Below, one piece after another: positions 1-8,400 of a DNA stretch of 64,000 nucleotides (the stretch's first letter is position 1; every line of letters starts with the position of its first letter). The stretch covers positions 1 to 64,000 of the forward strand of contig CAZQRA010000005.1 of NCBI GenBank assembly GCA_964595575.1. The letters are read 5' to 3'. Source of the DNA: PALSA-612 sp964595575 (GTDB lineage Bacteria > Actinomycetota > Thermoleophilia > Gaiellales > Gaiellaceae). Position numbers and translations under genes: made by a program. The notes below the pieces were generated by a model. The model was not told the DNA's origin. It saw only the letters and a list, made by a program, of their open reading frames with translations, and ran no database searches.

Positions 1-1279
1 GGCCGTCTTGGCCGGACGCGAGCGGCAGGGCGCCCAGGCAGGGGACGCGCGCTCCCCCAAGCGCCTCCACGGACGCCCTGTGCAGCACCTCTCCCCGGCG
101 GTCGAGACCGATCACCTCGACCACCTCCTTCCCCGGCTGGAGGTGGACGCGCGGGACTGGCACGAGGACCACACTTTCCTCAGGCTCGACGACGGCGCGC
201 TCCCCGTCGGCGAAGCGCACCTCCACGGAGGCGATGGTGGCCGCTACCGCCCCAACGACGAGAACGTCCTGCCTGGTCGGCACCAGGCGCACGGCGAAGG
301 GGCCGAGCTGGTAGCCCTTGGGCAGGCAGGGGAGGAAGCGCACGCTGCGGCCGCCCAATCGCAGCCACAGGCAGCGCCCCTCGTAGCGGGTGGGAGCGAC
401 GAGGACGGCGGCCTCTCCCTCTCGGGTCGAGGCGCGGACGACCACGCGCGCCTGCTCCAGCACCGCTTCCGCCGGAGGCCCTGCACCCCGCTCGAACGGC
501 AGCCCGCGATCCTCGGCCACCGTCCTTCCGCTGCTGTCCAGCGCCACCACCGCCTCGACGCCGCCGGCGCGGCGTTCCTCGTCGCTGAGCTCGTAGGCGA
601 AGAAGCCGGCGGCGATGGGCTGCGACACCCAGATCAGCCGAGGACGCGCCACGGAGCCGTCGGCCAGCCGCAGCTCCAGCGTGGACACGTAGTCGGCGTC
701 CACGAAACCGCTCACCGCCCGGGCTGCGCGACCGAGAGCTGCCCCCTGCGACCACCCCGGCGCCCTCCCGTCGAGGAGCCAGGAGACGCCGAGAGGCTCG
801 GTCCCCCGCTCGGCGCAGGTGAGCCCGAGGAGGAGAGCGCAGTACCCTCCGCGCCGGGTGGGCGCTACCCAGAGGGTGTGCGCCCCGTCGGAGAGGAAAA
901 CCCTTCCTACCCGCCTCGCCTCTCCGGCGAGGGCAGCCGGATCCATGCCGGGAGGGGCGCCGACGCTCAGGCGCTCGAACTGAAGCTCGATCCGACCCGG
1001 CGCTCGATCAGCCCGCCAGAAGGAGACCACGGGCAGGTGCAGGCCGAGCGCAGATGCAGCAAACACGGCACCCGCCAGGACGATGGCGAGGAGCGCCAGG
1101 GCCGCTCTCCTCCGCACCCGGGCGCAACGGGGCGGGCGTTGCCGGGGCGCACGACGCTCCCAGTCGATCCGCCCCGAGGCCCGCAGCCCCTGGAGGTGAC
1201 CGGCGAGCTGGGGGCGGGCAGGCGGCGGCACCGGGTTTGCCCGCCGCAGGAGATCGAGCACGTCCGAGCGCCTGCTCAC
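1..1279 (-). CDS. Membrane-anchored protein paired with an ECF sigma factor (3' end beyond window)
   Basis: An open frame of about 426 codons runs off the left edge with no stop. It starts with GTG at 1279, overlapping the TGA of the ECF sigma gene (GTGA), so the two are translationally coupled. Residues about 1-60 are basic and cytoplasmic-looking (start VSRRSDVLDLLRRANP). One hydrophobic segment, ALALLAIVLAGAVFAAS, lies at about residues 66-82. The remainder looks extracytoplasmic, with beta-rich stretches such as TLWVAPTRRGGYC and a later similar VLVAPTRYEGRC, which suggests two related repeats. Position and topology fit an anti-sigma or sigma-coupled membrane protein, but I recognise no anti-sigma motif. 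That role is inferred from context only. Confidence 0.75.
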   Translation of the reverse strand, partial: MSRRSDVLDLLRRANPVPPPARPQLAGHLQGLRASGRIDWERRAPRQRPPRCARVRRRAALALLAIVLAGAVFAASALGLHLPVVSFWRADRAPGRIELQFERLSVGAPPGMDPAALAGEARRVGRVFLSDGAHTLWVAPTRRGGYCALLLGLTCAERGTEPLGVSWLLDGRAPGWSQGAALGRAARAVSGFVDADYVSTLELRLADGSVARPRLIWVSQPIAAGFFAYELSDEERRAGGVEAVVALDSSGRTVAEDRGLPFERGAGPPAEAVLEQARVVVRASTREGEAAVLVAPTRYEGRCLWLRLGGRSVRFLPCLPKGYQLGPFAVRLVPTRQDVLVVGAVAATIASVEVRFADGERAVVEPEESVVLVPVPRVHLQPGKEVVEVIGLDRRGEVLHRASVEALGGARVPCLGALPLASGQDG

Positions 1280-1854
1280 GCCTTCGCCTCCGGCCCGAGC
1301 ACAGCTCGCCCGCCCAGAGAAGGGGATGCCCGACGACCCTCTTCCAGCTCGGCCAGCAGCCGCTGCAGGCGGCGACGGGCACGGTAGAGGCGGAGACGGA
1401 ACAGGGAGGGCGAGCAGCCCAGCACGTGGGCAGCCTCCTGGGGGCGAAGATCCTCCCAGGCGACGAGCCGCAGGACCTCCTGTTCGGTGGGCGAGAGCCG
1501 CCGAAACGCCTCCAGCACGGGCGGCGGGTCGGCCTCGTCAAACGGGGAAGGGCCCTCCGTCCAGGCCCGCTCCCGGGCGAGCCGCTCCCTCAACGCCAGC
1601 CGGCGCCGTGCAGCACGGCGCTCGTTGGCGAGCGTCCTCCGGGCGATGGCGAGAAGCCAAGGAAGCGGGTGCTCGGCGGAGATCTCCTCCCGTCGCCGCC
1701 AGGCGACGGCGAACACCTCCGCCGCCGCTTCCTCGGCCGCCTCCCGATCGGCCCGGCGCAGGCAGTAGGCAAGGACGTCGGGCCCGTGGGCCCGGAAGAT
1801 CTCCTCGAAGGCGAGCGCGTCGTGGTCCTCCTCGGGAGTGTGCGTACGACCATC
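1276..1854 (-). CDS. ECF-type RNA polymerase sigma factor (5' end appears frameshifted)
   Basis: Regions 2 and 4 of an extracytoplasmic-function sigma factor are visible. Region 2 reads FEEIFRAHGPDVLAYC then EVFAVAWRRREEI and PWLLAIARRTLANERR. Region 4 reads RLSPTEQEVLRLVAWEDL then EAAHVLGCSPSLFRLRLYRA. The only standard start inside this frame is GTG at 1716, which would delete most of region 2. Above it the frame stays open and sigma-like back to the TAA that ends the upstream gene (1855-1857). An ATG at 1853 lies in another frame, and one extra base near 1832-1836 (a GGG run on +) would join it, giving MVVRTLP then EEDHDALAFEEIF. I therefore read this as a complete sigma factor with an indel near its start. 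The downstream membrane protein overlaps it by 4 bp. Confidence 0.75.
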   Translation of the reverse strand, partial: DGRTHTPEEDHDALAFEEIFRAHGPDVLAYCLRRADREAAEEAAAEVFAVAWRRREEISAEHPLPWLLAIARRTLANERRAARRRLALRERLARERAWTEGPSPFDEADPPPVLEAFRRLSPTEQEVLRLVAWEDLRPQEAAHVLGCSPSLFRLRLYRARRRLQRLLAELEEGRRASPSLGGRAVLGPEAKA

Positions 1855-3237
1855 TTAGGACAGCGTCGCTTCCCGGCTTCCGCGCCGCCCCACGGCTACG
1901 GCCAGCATCGGCTGAAGAGCGGTGCCGGGCGCCAGGTAACGGGCCACCTCGTCGTCGTAGAAGGTGGTGGCGGTGGCGCCCAGATCCCGGGCGAAGGCGG
2001 CTAGGTAGAGCCGGCCAGCGCGGATGCCTCCCTCGAGCTGGGCCGCCCGGTAGCCGCGCTCGCCCAGCCGCGCTACCACCTCCTCGAGATCGGCCATGAA
2101 GAACACGACCGCCGCCGCCCGCTCTCCCAGCTCCTGCTCTAGGCAGAGAAATCCGGTGAGCCGCCGGTCGCTTCCCTCCCGGAGGCAGACGAGCTCCCCG
2201 TCCCCGAGGCGGTAGACCCCGGGGGCGAGGCCCGAGACGGCGTGGACGACCACGAGCGCCTCCGTGAGGGGCGGGAAGTCGGCCGGGATCGAGCCGCAGG
2301 CGACGCCGAGGAGGAAGCGAAGGTCGTCCCCAGGGATGGGCGTCCGGGCGAAGGCGCGGGTCGAGCCCCGGCGGGCGATGACCCGGTCGAGCTCGGCCAG
2401 GGAGAGGGTAGGCGGGGGCGAGGAGGGCTCCCCCGCCGCGGCGCGGAAGGCCCGTACCTCCTCCGGCGAGCGGAGGCTGGAGGCCCGGTGGGCGGCGTAC
2501 GCCTCCGGGTACTCCACCTCCCGAGCCGACAGGGGCTCGACCGCGAGATCGAGGGGTAAGAGCGGGCCGGTCGTCCTCGTCTGAGACCCGGAGCGACCCA
2601 CGGCAAGAAGCGCCAGCGCCGCCTCCTTCCGCCCGTCGAGACCGACGATGCTGTTTACCTGGTCGTCCACGAACCCGACGGAAAGCCGAGGCTCCCTCCC
2701 CTCCGCCGTCGCCACCGCCAGCAGGTTGGCGAGCATGGTGCCCGCGTCCCAGTAGAGGTGGCGGTAGCCGCGCGCCCGGTACTTCCAGGCCGTGCGCCAG
2801 AGGATGCCGGCGAGGACGAGGATGGCCTCCGCCTCCGCCAGCCCCGGATCGGCGGCGGCCTGGGCCAGGGCGCCGCGCACGTCCGCGTCTCGGAGCGGTC
2901 GGAGCGCGAGCCGGCGGGGGTGGAAGTGGAAGAGCCCCTCCTCCCCGGCGACGTAGACCTCGACTGGGTACAGGGCGCCGGCGCTGGGGTAGGCGCGGAA
3001 GTAGTAGACGAGGCTGCCCGGGTAGCGGCGCTCGCGCACCACCCCCGCTCCTAGGCGAAGGAGCGTGCCCAGCGAGGGAGGGACGGGGAGGGACGGGAGC
3101 TGCCGGTACTCCTTGAAGGGATGGGGACGGCTCTCCCAGTCGAGCCCAGGGCCCAGGCGGCGCACGCTGACGGGGGTGTGCTTGGTCTGCTCGTGGAAAG
3201 CGAGCACGGAGGAGCGCCGGGGAGGGCCTCTCCTCAC
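1855..3237 (-). CDS. SagB-type nitroreductase/dehydrogenase, two-domain
   Basis: A protein of about 460 aa in the SagB/ThcOx FMN-dependent nitroreductase-like family. The N-terminal half starts with FHEQTKHTPVSVRRLG and carries the family landmarks YPSAGALYPVEVYV and LYWDAGTMLANLLAVA. A second nitroreductase-like half begins near residue 270 with RRGSTRAFARTPIPGDDLRF and includes QLEGGIRAGRLYLAA. Family members oxidise azolines in peptide maturation or act as stand-alone flavin reductases. No YcaO cyclodehydratase or precursor peptide is nearby, so the substrate is unknown. GTG at 3237 overlaps the kinase TGA by 4 bp and is preferred; GTG at 3207 is an alternative. It is the third gene of a regulator-kinase-reductase operon. 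Confidence 0.8.
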   Translation of the reverse strand: MRRGPPRRSSVLAFHEQTKHTPVSVRRLGPGLDWESRPHPFKEYRQLPSLPVPPSLGTLLRLGAGVVRERRYPGSLVYYFRAYPSAGALYPVEVYVAGEEGLFHFHPRRLALRPLRDADVRGALAQAAADPGLAEAEAILVLAGILWRTAWKYRARGYRHLYWDAGTMLANLLAVATAEGREPRLSVGFVDDQVNSIVGLDGRKEAALALLAVGRSGSQTRTTGPLLPLDLAVEPLSAREVEYPEAYAAHRASSLRSPEEVRAFRAAAGEPSSPPPTLSLAELDRVIARRGSTRAFARTPIPGDDLRFLLGVACGSIPADFPPLTEALVVVHAVSGLAPGVYRLGDGELVCLREGSDRRLTGFLCLEQELGERAAAVVFFMADLEEVVARLGERGYRAAQLEGGIRAGRLYLAAFARDLGATATTFYDDEVARYLAPGTALQPMLAVAVGRRGSREATLS

Positions 3238-4625
3238 GCCGCCGGCCGGGCGGGGAGGCGGAGCTCGAACCGGCTTCCCCTGCCGGGAGCGCTCTCGAGA
3301 TCGATCCCGCCGCCGAGCGCCCCTGCCAGCTCCCGGGCGATGGTCAGGCCGAGACCGGTACCGCCCCCGTCCTTCGACCAGAAGGGTCGGAAGATCCGCT
3401 CCCTCTCCTCGGGCGGGATCCCTGGCCCTGTGTCCTCCACCGCCACCGACACCATCCCGTCGTCGGCCCCCAGCTCCAGGACGACCCGCCCTCCGTCCGG
3501 CGTCCACCGGAAGGCGTTGGCGAGGAGGTTGGAGATGATCTGGAGGACCCGGTCGCCGTCGGTGGTGATCACCGGCCGGGCCCGGATCTCGCAGCGGTAG
3601 TCGATGTTCCGCCTGCGCGCCTCCTCCCCGAAGGAGGCGTAGGCCTGGTCGAGCAGGCGAGCCATGTCCACCTCCTCCTCGAGGAGGGCGAACCGCCGGG
3701 CATCGAGCTTGGCCAGGTCGAGCAGGTCGCCGACCAGGCGCTCGAGGCGGGCGGTCTCGGTGGCGATGACGTCCAGGGACTCCGCCCGCGCCTGCTCGTC
3801 CTCCACCACCCCCTCCCGGAGGGCCTCGACGTGGCCGCGGATAGCCGTGAGCGGGGTACGGAGCTCGTGGGAGACCGACATGAGGAAGTTCCGCTCCAGC
3901 TCCTCCGCCTCGGCCAGCCGCGCCGCCATCTCCCGGAAGCGACTCGCCAGGTGGCTGATCTCGTCTCCTCCCGAGAGAGCGGGGATGGCCACGTCGTAGC
4001 GGCCCTCGGCGATCCCGTCGGCAGCCCGGGACAGGCCGAGCACGGGCCGACTGATGCGCCGGGAGGCATACCAGGCCAGGATCCCGGCCACGAGCAGGCC
4101 GCCGGCGAGGGACACGGCGAAGAACTTCATGAGGGTGAGCCAGGTGTCGCGGAGGACGGTCTGGGGCTTGGCCACCACGAGCACGCCCAAGGTGGTGCCC
4201 TCCAGGTGGAGAGGGTGGCCTACCGCCAGGAACGGCCGATCCTCGCCGGGCGGCGTGAACTCGAAGGTGAGGGTGCGCCCCTGCCTCACGGCGTCCCAGT
4301 CGATCAAGCCCGGGGGCAGGCGGCGGAGTCCCGACGACTGGCCGGGAAAGAGCGGGACTCCGGCGTAGTAGAGCCGATCCCCGGTGGCGCTCTCGAGCTC
4401 GGGGACCACGTACGCAGGGGCCGTGCGGCCCTCCTCGTTGGCGGCCAGAGCCTGGCGCACGTACAGGCGGGTGAGGCCGGCCGCCTCTCGGCGCAGCTCC
4501 TTGACCGAGCGATCGTGGGAGTAGTCCTGGAGGAGGCGGAAGGCGATGGCCGCCGACACGATCCCCGCCAGCACGATCCCCGCCAGGAACAGGGCCGGCA
4601 GGCGGAATCGCAGCGACTGGAGCAC
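3234..4625 (-). CDS. Sensor histidine kinase (HAMP, HisKA, HATPase)
   Basis: A complete 463-aa membrane kinase, partner of the adjacent OmpR-type regulator. TM1 is about residues 9-30 and TM2 about 163-185. They flank an extracytoplasmic sensor of about 130 residues with no recognisable ligand fold. HAMP follows (SRRISRPVLGLSRAADGIAEG). The dimerisation/phosphoacceptor motif is SVSHELRTPLTAIRGH at about residue 250. The ATPase domain has an N box NLLANAFRWTPDGG, G1 DTGPGIPPEE and G2 GGTGLGLTIARE. The start is GTG at 4625, three bases after the regulator stop. The 3' end overlaps the SagB-type gene by 4 bp, so the kinase and reductase are probably co-translated. The signal is unknown. Confidence 0.93.
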   Translation of the reverse strand: MLQSLRFRLPALFLAGIVLAGIVSAAIAFRLLQDYSHDRSVKELRREAAGLTRLYVRQALAANEEGRTAPAYVVPELESATGDRLYYAGVPLFPGQSSGLRRLPPGLIDWDAVRQGRTLTFEFTPPGEDRPFLAVGHPLHLEGTTLGVLVVAKPQTVLRDTWLTLMKFFAVSLAGGLLVAGILAWYASRRISRPVLGLSRAADGIAEGRYDVAIPALSGGDEISHLASRFREMAARLAEAEELERNFLMSVSHELRTPLTAIRGHVEALREGVVEDEQARAESLDVIATETARLERLVGDLLDLAKLDARRFALLEEEVDMARLLDQAYASFGEEARRRNIDYRCEIRARPVITTDGDRVLQIISNLLANAFRWTPDGGRVVLELGADDGMVSVAVEDTGPGIPPEERERIFRPFWSKDGGGTGLGLTIARELAGALGGGIDLESAPGRGSRFELRLPARPAA

Positions 4626-4628
4626 GGG

Positions 4629-5339
4629 CTACCCCGCTGTGGCGGCGTCCTTGGCCGACGAGACCTTGTAGCCGACCCCCCACACGGTCACGATGGGGGA
4701 GGCGTCCCCGAGCTTGCGCCTGATCTGGCGCACGTGGACGTCCACCGTGCGGGTGTCGCCGGCGAAGGTGTAGCCCCACACCCGCTCCAGGAGCTGGTCG
4801 CGGGTGAGGACGAGCCCGCGGTGGTCGAGGAGCTCCCAGAGGAGGTCGAACTCCTTGGGCGCCAGCTGAACCTCGCGGTCGCCGACCCGCACCTCCCGCC
4901 TACCGGCGTCGACCACGAGGTCGCCGTGGCGGATGACGGCGCTCTCGGGCAGTCGGCGCTCGGGCGTCGAGCGCCGCAGGATGGACTTGACCCGAGCCAC
5001 CAGCTCGCGGGGGTTGAAGGGCTTGGTCATGTAGTCGTCGGCCCCCACCTCCAGCCCCACGATCTTGTCCACGTCCTCGTCGCGGGCGGTGAGCATGAGG
5101 ATGGGCACGTTGGAGGTGGCCCGCATGCGCCGGCACACCTCGATGCCGTCGATGTCCGGGAGCATGAGGTCGAGGACGATGAGGGACGGGGGATCGGCAG
5201 CGAGCTGGGCCAGAGCATCCGCCCCGGTGGCCACCGTCCGCACCTCGTAGCCGGCCTTCTTGAGGTAGGCGGCGACGAAGGACGCGATCGACCGCTCGTC
5301 CTCGACGACCAAGATCGACCCGGCCTGAGCCGCCGTCAT
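4629..5339 (-). CDS. OmpR/PhoB-family response regulator
   Basis: A 236-aa two-component regulator. The receiver domain (about residues 8-120) has the acidic pocket VVEDERS, the phosphoacceptor Asp in LIVLDLMLPDIDG, the switch Thr in MLTARDED and the conserved Lys in DYMTKPFNPRELVARV. The winged-helix DNA-binding domain (about 135-230) includes LAPKEFDLLWELLDHRG, TRDQLLERVWGY and RTVDVHVRQIRRKLG. It is the first gene of the operon and should control a target set in response to the kinase. No TANNNT hexamer sits at the usual distance from the ATG at 5339, so the promoter is not obvious. Confidence 0.95.
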   Translation of the reverse strand: MTAAQAGSILVVEDERSIASFVAAYLKKAGYEVRTVATGADALAQLAADPPSLIVLDLMLPDIDGIEVCRRMRATSNVPILMLTARDEDVDKIVGLEVGADDYMTKPFNPRELVARVKSILRRSTPERRLPESAVIRHGDLVVDAGRREVRVGDREVQLAPKEFDLLWELLDHRGLVLTRDQLLERVWGYTFAGDTRTVDVHVRQIRRKLGDASPIVTVWGVGYKVSSAKDAATAG

Positions 5340-5366
5340 ACCGTCGAGGATGCCAGAAGCGGGCCG

Positions 5367-5864
5367 CTACCCACTCCCCTGGCTCCCGATGACGAACCTG
5401 CGGGGAAGGTCGGGGAGGGGCTGGAAGCCCTGCTCGCAGAAGCTGTCGCTGTCCACCGAGAAGGTGCCCGTCTCCAGGAAGTCGGGCGCGGCCAGGGTCG
5501 CGACCCCCCGGCCGGCGGCGCTGATGTCCATGAACACGGCGCTTACGGACACCCGGAACTGGCCGCTTGCCCGGAAGCGGAGGTCGTAGCCGATGTACTG
5601 CGTCCTCGTCTCCGAGACGAGCCGCCTACGCGCGGCCCCGAACACCTTGACCGTGCCCCCGGGCAGGCCCTCGTCCACGGTCACGGAGCCCTGGTCGAAG
5701 CGACCGAGGACGATGCCGCGGGCGCTCAAGGTCACCAAGCCCTTGCCGCTCCGGACGACGAGGCAGCCGTCTCCTGGCCCTGACCGTCGAGCCTGCGGGG
5801 AGGAGACGGCCAGGGAGGCGACCGTCCCCGCCACGAAGAGGAGGGAAGCTACCTTCCGCACCAC
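5367..5864 (-). CDS. Secreted hypothetical protein
   Basis: A 165-aa protein I cannot assign to a family. It begins with a basic residue pair and a hydrophobic stretch (VASLLFVAGTVASLAVSS), a likely signal peptide or N-terminal anchor. The mature part is beta-rich with alternating hydrophobic residues and few long helices, for example GLVTLSARGIVLGRFDQG and GTVKVFGAARRRLVS. Two cysteines (about residues 34 and 144) could pair outside the cell. A TACTCT hexamer lies 11 bp before GTG 5864, suggesting its own near-leaderless promoter. It stands alone between the two-component regulator and the patatin gene, both also on minus. Confidence 0.65.
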   Translation of the reverse strand: MVRKVASLLFVAGTVASLAVSSPQARRSGPGDGCLVVRSGKGLVTLSARGIVLGRFDQGSVTVDEGLPGGTVKVFGAARRRLVSETRTQYIGYDLRFRASGQFRVSVSAVFMDISAAGRGVATLAAPDFLETGTFSVDSDSFCEQGFQPLPDLPRRFVIGSQGSG

Positions 5865-5928
5865 GACCCAGAGTATCGACCGGCGAGGTGTGCCCAGGTT
5901 GATCGCCCTGTAAGAAAAGTGTGAACGG

Positions 5929-7071
5929 CTACGCCAGGCCCTCGCGGCGAAGCTCCTCGTCGGCCCGACGGTATCCCGTCTCGATGAGGGCCCGCTTGGT
6001 CTCTTGGGTCCAGGGCCGCTGGCGGGGGAAGCCGGGCTCGAGGCTGTGGGGACCGGCGCTGGCGGACACGGTCAGGCGGGGGATCACCCGGTCGTGGCGG
6101 AAGGGGAAGCGGGCGCTTCGGAACCGCTCCTCGACCGCGGCGGCCAGGCGCTGCCGCTCCTCCTCGGGAAGGGGCGCCTCGGCCACAAGCCGGGAGACGT
6201 CCTCGCGCAGGCTGGCCAGCTCGACCACCGACCGCTCCCGCCAGGAAGCCAAGAGCTCCTCGAGGGCGGTGTTGCGGATGATGGCCACCCGCGAGAGCCG
6301 GGAGAAGGCGTCGACGATGTGGGCCGGCTGGCCCCGCCTCTCCCGAGCGGCGGCTGCCTCCAGCTCCCGGTGGAGCTCGCGGGCGGCAGGGAGACGCGCG
6401 AGCCGACGGAGGCGGCGGGCCGCGCGCTCGATCACGCCCGCCCCCAGGACGGGGTAGCGGGGCTCGTAGCGGAAGGAGACGATGAGCTCCACCTCCGGCC
6501 GCTCGTAGGCGTAGCCGAGCGGGTAGTTGCGCACCCAGGCCCCGTCCGTCGCCACCCGGTCGCCCACGAGCTGGGGCAGCACGAGCACGCTGATGGCGGC
6601 CGAGGCGAGCACGGCCTGGGCCATCTCTTGGGGCGACGTCGACCGGGACGAGTAGGCCCGCTCGAAGAGCTGGGGCCCGCCCTGCTCCCCGTCGGAGACA
6701 GTGACGTCGGTCACCACCACCACCAGCTCGACGGCCGAGCGGGCAAGCTCGCCGGCCAGCGCCACCGGGTCGCCCAGGCGCCGGGCGACGGTGCGCGGCA
6801 GCACGTAGTCGTGGGAGCCGAGCAGGGGTAGTCGCCACAGGGTGTTGGCCCGGAAGGTGTCCTCGGGCTCCAGGGAGAGCAGGAACTCCTCCAGCTCGTC
6901 CAGCCGGTCGAGCGCCGCCATGCAGCCGGAGAGGGCGCCGGCGGAGGTGCCGAACACGACCGACAGCCGTGGCCACAAGGCGGTCTCCCGGAGGCGCTTG
7001 AGGAAGCCGAGCTCGAGCAGGATGCCGTTCATCCCCCCGCCCGAGAGGACGAGAGCCACGTCCCTCTTCAC
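5929..7071 (-). CDS. Patatin-like phospholipase
   Basis: A 380-aa acyl hydrolase of the patatin/RssA type, using a Ser-Asp dyad on phospholipids or acyl lipids. The oxyanion-hole glycine cluster LVLSGGGMNG is at about residues 8-17, the nucleophile elbow VFGTSAGALSG at about 40, and the catalytic Asp in VATDGAWVRNYPL at about 175. The C-terminal half is helical, charged and not obviously catalytic. No signal peptide or membrane span is seen, so it is probably cytoplasmic. GTG 7071 is supported by a TAGCAT hexamer 13 bp upstream, whose TAG is also the stop codon of the glycosyl-hydrolase gene before it. Confidence 0.88.
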   Translation of the reverse strand: MKRDVALVLSGGGMNGILLELGFLKRLRETALWPRLSVVFGTSAGALSGCMAALDRLDELEEFLLSLEPEDTFRANTLWRLPLLGSHDYVLPRTVARRLGDPVALAGELARSAVELVVVVTDVTVSDGEQGGPQLFERAYSSRSTSPQEMAQAVLASAAISVLVLPQLVGDRVATDGAWVRNYPLGYAYERPEVELIVSFRYEPRYPVLGAGVIERAARRLRRLARLPAARELHRELEAAAARERRGQPAHIVDAFSRLSRVAIIRNTALEELLASWRERSVVELASLREDVSRLVAEAPLPEEERQRLAAAVEERFRSARFPFRHDRVIPRLTVSASAGPHSLEPGFPRQRPWTQETKRALIETGYRRADEELRREGLA

Positions 7072-7078
7072 CCGGCCA

Positions 7079-7084
7079 ATGCTA
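7079..7084 (-). promoter_or_regulatory. -10 element TAGCAT, patatin gene
   Basis: It begins 13 bp before GTG 7071. Its TAG is also the stop codon of the glycosyl-hydrolase gene. No Shine-Dalgarno is present. Confidence 0.5.
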
Positions 7085-8257
7085 GAGGCCGCGAAGCGCC
7101 TGCCGGTGGTAGCGCCCCTCCGGGTTCCAGAGGAGGAAGCCGGCCGCCCCCTGGCGACGGGCGGCGTCGACTTGGTCTCGCACCTCCGCGAGACCGTAGG
7201 GCCGACGCAGGGAGAAGTCCTGCAGCCAGGGGACGAGGCGAACGCCGGTCCCCGCCAGCTGGCGGCGGAAGCGCTCGAGCGAGCGACGTACCGTGGAGCC
7301 CGGGAAGGCCTCGGGCTCGACCAGGTTGTACTCGCCGGGCACGTAGTGGGAGGGGTAGACCATGGGGTAGATGGCGTCCACGTGGCGGGCGATCCAGCGC
7401 GGCACCTGGCCCACCCCCAGGTCGCGGGTGGCGGCCAGGCCGAAGAGGGCGGCGGAGACGCGGACGCCCAGGGGTCGCAGCCGGCCCGCCGCGTAGGCGA
7501 GGAAGCGCTCGATGGTGCGCCCCTTGGGCTCGGGCCGCCGCCCCGGAAAGACGATGGAGGTCAGGTCGCCCTCGCTGGGGAAGCGGACGTAGTCGAACTG
7601 GATCTCGTCGAAGCCGGCCCGGGCGGCGGCGGCGGCCACGTCCACCACGTACCTCCAGACCCGCCGATCGTAGGGGCTGACCCAGCCCCGCCCGGCGGCG
7701 TCGGTCCAGCGAGAGCCGTCCGGCCTCCGCAGGGCGAGATCGGGCCTGAAGGCGGCGAGCTGCGAGTCCTGGAAGACGACTACCCGCCCGATCAGGTACA
7801 CCCCCGCCGCCCGGGCCCGACGGGCAGCCTCGGCGGGGTCGTAGTAGGGCCGGGCAGCCCCCGACTGCCGGGCCAAGGCAGGGAGGTCGGGGGTGACGAA
7901 GCCGACGTGGCCGTTCTCGTCCTTGACGTCCAGCTCCAGGGCGTTGAGGCCGAAGCGGCGGAGGGCGAGGTACTCCTCGAGCTTGCCGGGGAGGGAGGCA
8001 AGGGCCATGGTGACGTGCACGCCCCGCACCTCCCTGGGAAGCCGAGGCAGGGCGGGGAGGGCCGATGGGCGGGCAGGAGGGGCGGTCCCACCCTTCCCGT
8101 GGTCGCGGGTCATGAAGGAGGCCCCCAGGGCGACTCCCGCCCCTAGGGCGAGGAGGACGCAGGCCAGGGCCGCCCGCCGCAACCGCTTCCGCCGCCGCGC
8201 CCGTCGCCGGCGCTCTCGGAAGCGCTCGCTGGGATCGAGGCGGCCGTGCACGTACAT
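7082..8257 (-). CDS. Membrane-anchored putative glycosyl hydrolase (DUF4015 type)
   Basis: A 391-aa TIM-barrel-like protein matching the DUF4015/putative glycoside hydrolase family. A basic cytoplasmic N terminus (RRRRARRRKRLRR) is followed by one membrane span (AALACVLLALGAGVALGAS). The exported domain begins with REVRGVHVTMALASL and contains the hallmarks LNALELDVKDENGHVGF, FDEIQFDYVRFPSEGD and DAIYPMVYPSHY, and it ends with FLLWNPEGRY. The acidic residues in the first two motifs are the likely active site. The substrate is unknown, perhaps a cell-envelope polysaccharide. I chose ATG 8257, with TACGGT 16 bp upstream. An in-frame TTG at 8296 is possible but would add a non-conserved 13 residues. 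Confidence 0.8.
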   Translation of the reverse strand: MYVHGRLDPSERFRERRRRARRRKRLRRAALACVLLALGAGVALGASFMTRDHGKGGTAPPARPSALPALPRLPREVRGVHVTMALASLPGKLEEYLALRRFGLNALELDVKDENGHVGFVTPDLPALARQSGAARPYYDPAEAARRARAAGVYLIGRVVVFQDSQLAAFRPDLALRRPDGSRWTDAAGRGWVSPYDRRVWRYVVDVAAAAARAGFDEIQFDYVRFPSEGDLTSIVFPGRRPEPKGRTIERFLAYAAGRLRPLGVRVSAALFGLAATRDLGVGQVPRWIARHVDAIYPMVYPSHYVPGEYNLVEPEAFPGSTVRRSLERFRRQLAGTGVRLVPWLQDFSLRRPYGLAEVRDQVDAARRQGAAGFLLWNPEGRYHRQALRGL

Positions 8258-8400
8258 GGCGAGCGAAACCGTACGCCTGATCGGTTTCTCCTGCAAGCAG
8301 GGGCCTCCCGGAGACCTTCCCTGGGCGGCCGCGGCGCCGGGCCGCCTCGGCCCCGGCCCCCGCGGAGACGGCGGCCGGAGCTGCGAGAGTATGCCCTTCC

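Noticed and set aside
8..1387. Long plus-strand frame opposite the sigma factor and membrane protein
   Set aside because: Its translation is low-complexity Arg/Pro/Gly text with no domain, and both minus-strand genes on the same DNA are recognisable proteins.
3238..4779. Extension of the SagB-type frame upstream to 4779
   Set aside because: The extra 500 residues read the histidine kinase and response regulator DNA out of frame and carry no family motif.
3831..5783. Plus-strand 650-residue frame with His/Gly/Glu-rich sequence
   Set aside because: It is antisense to a complete two-component system and follows the antisense codon bias common in GC-rich genomes.
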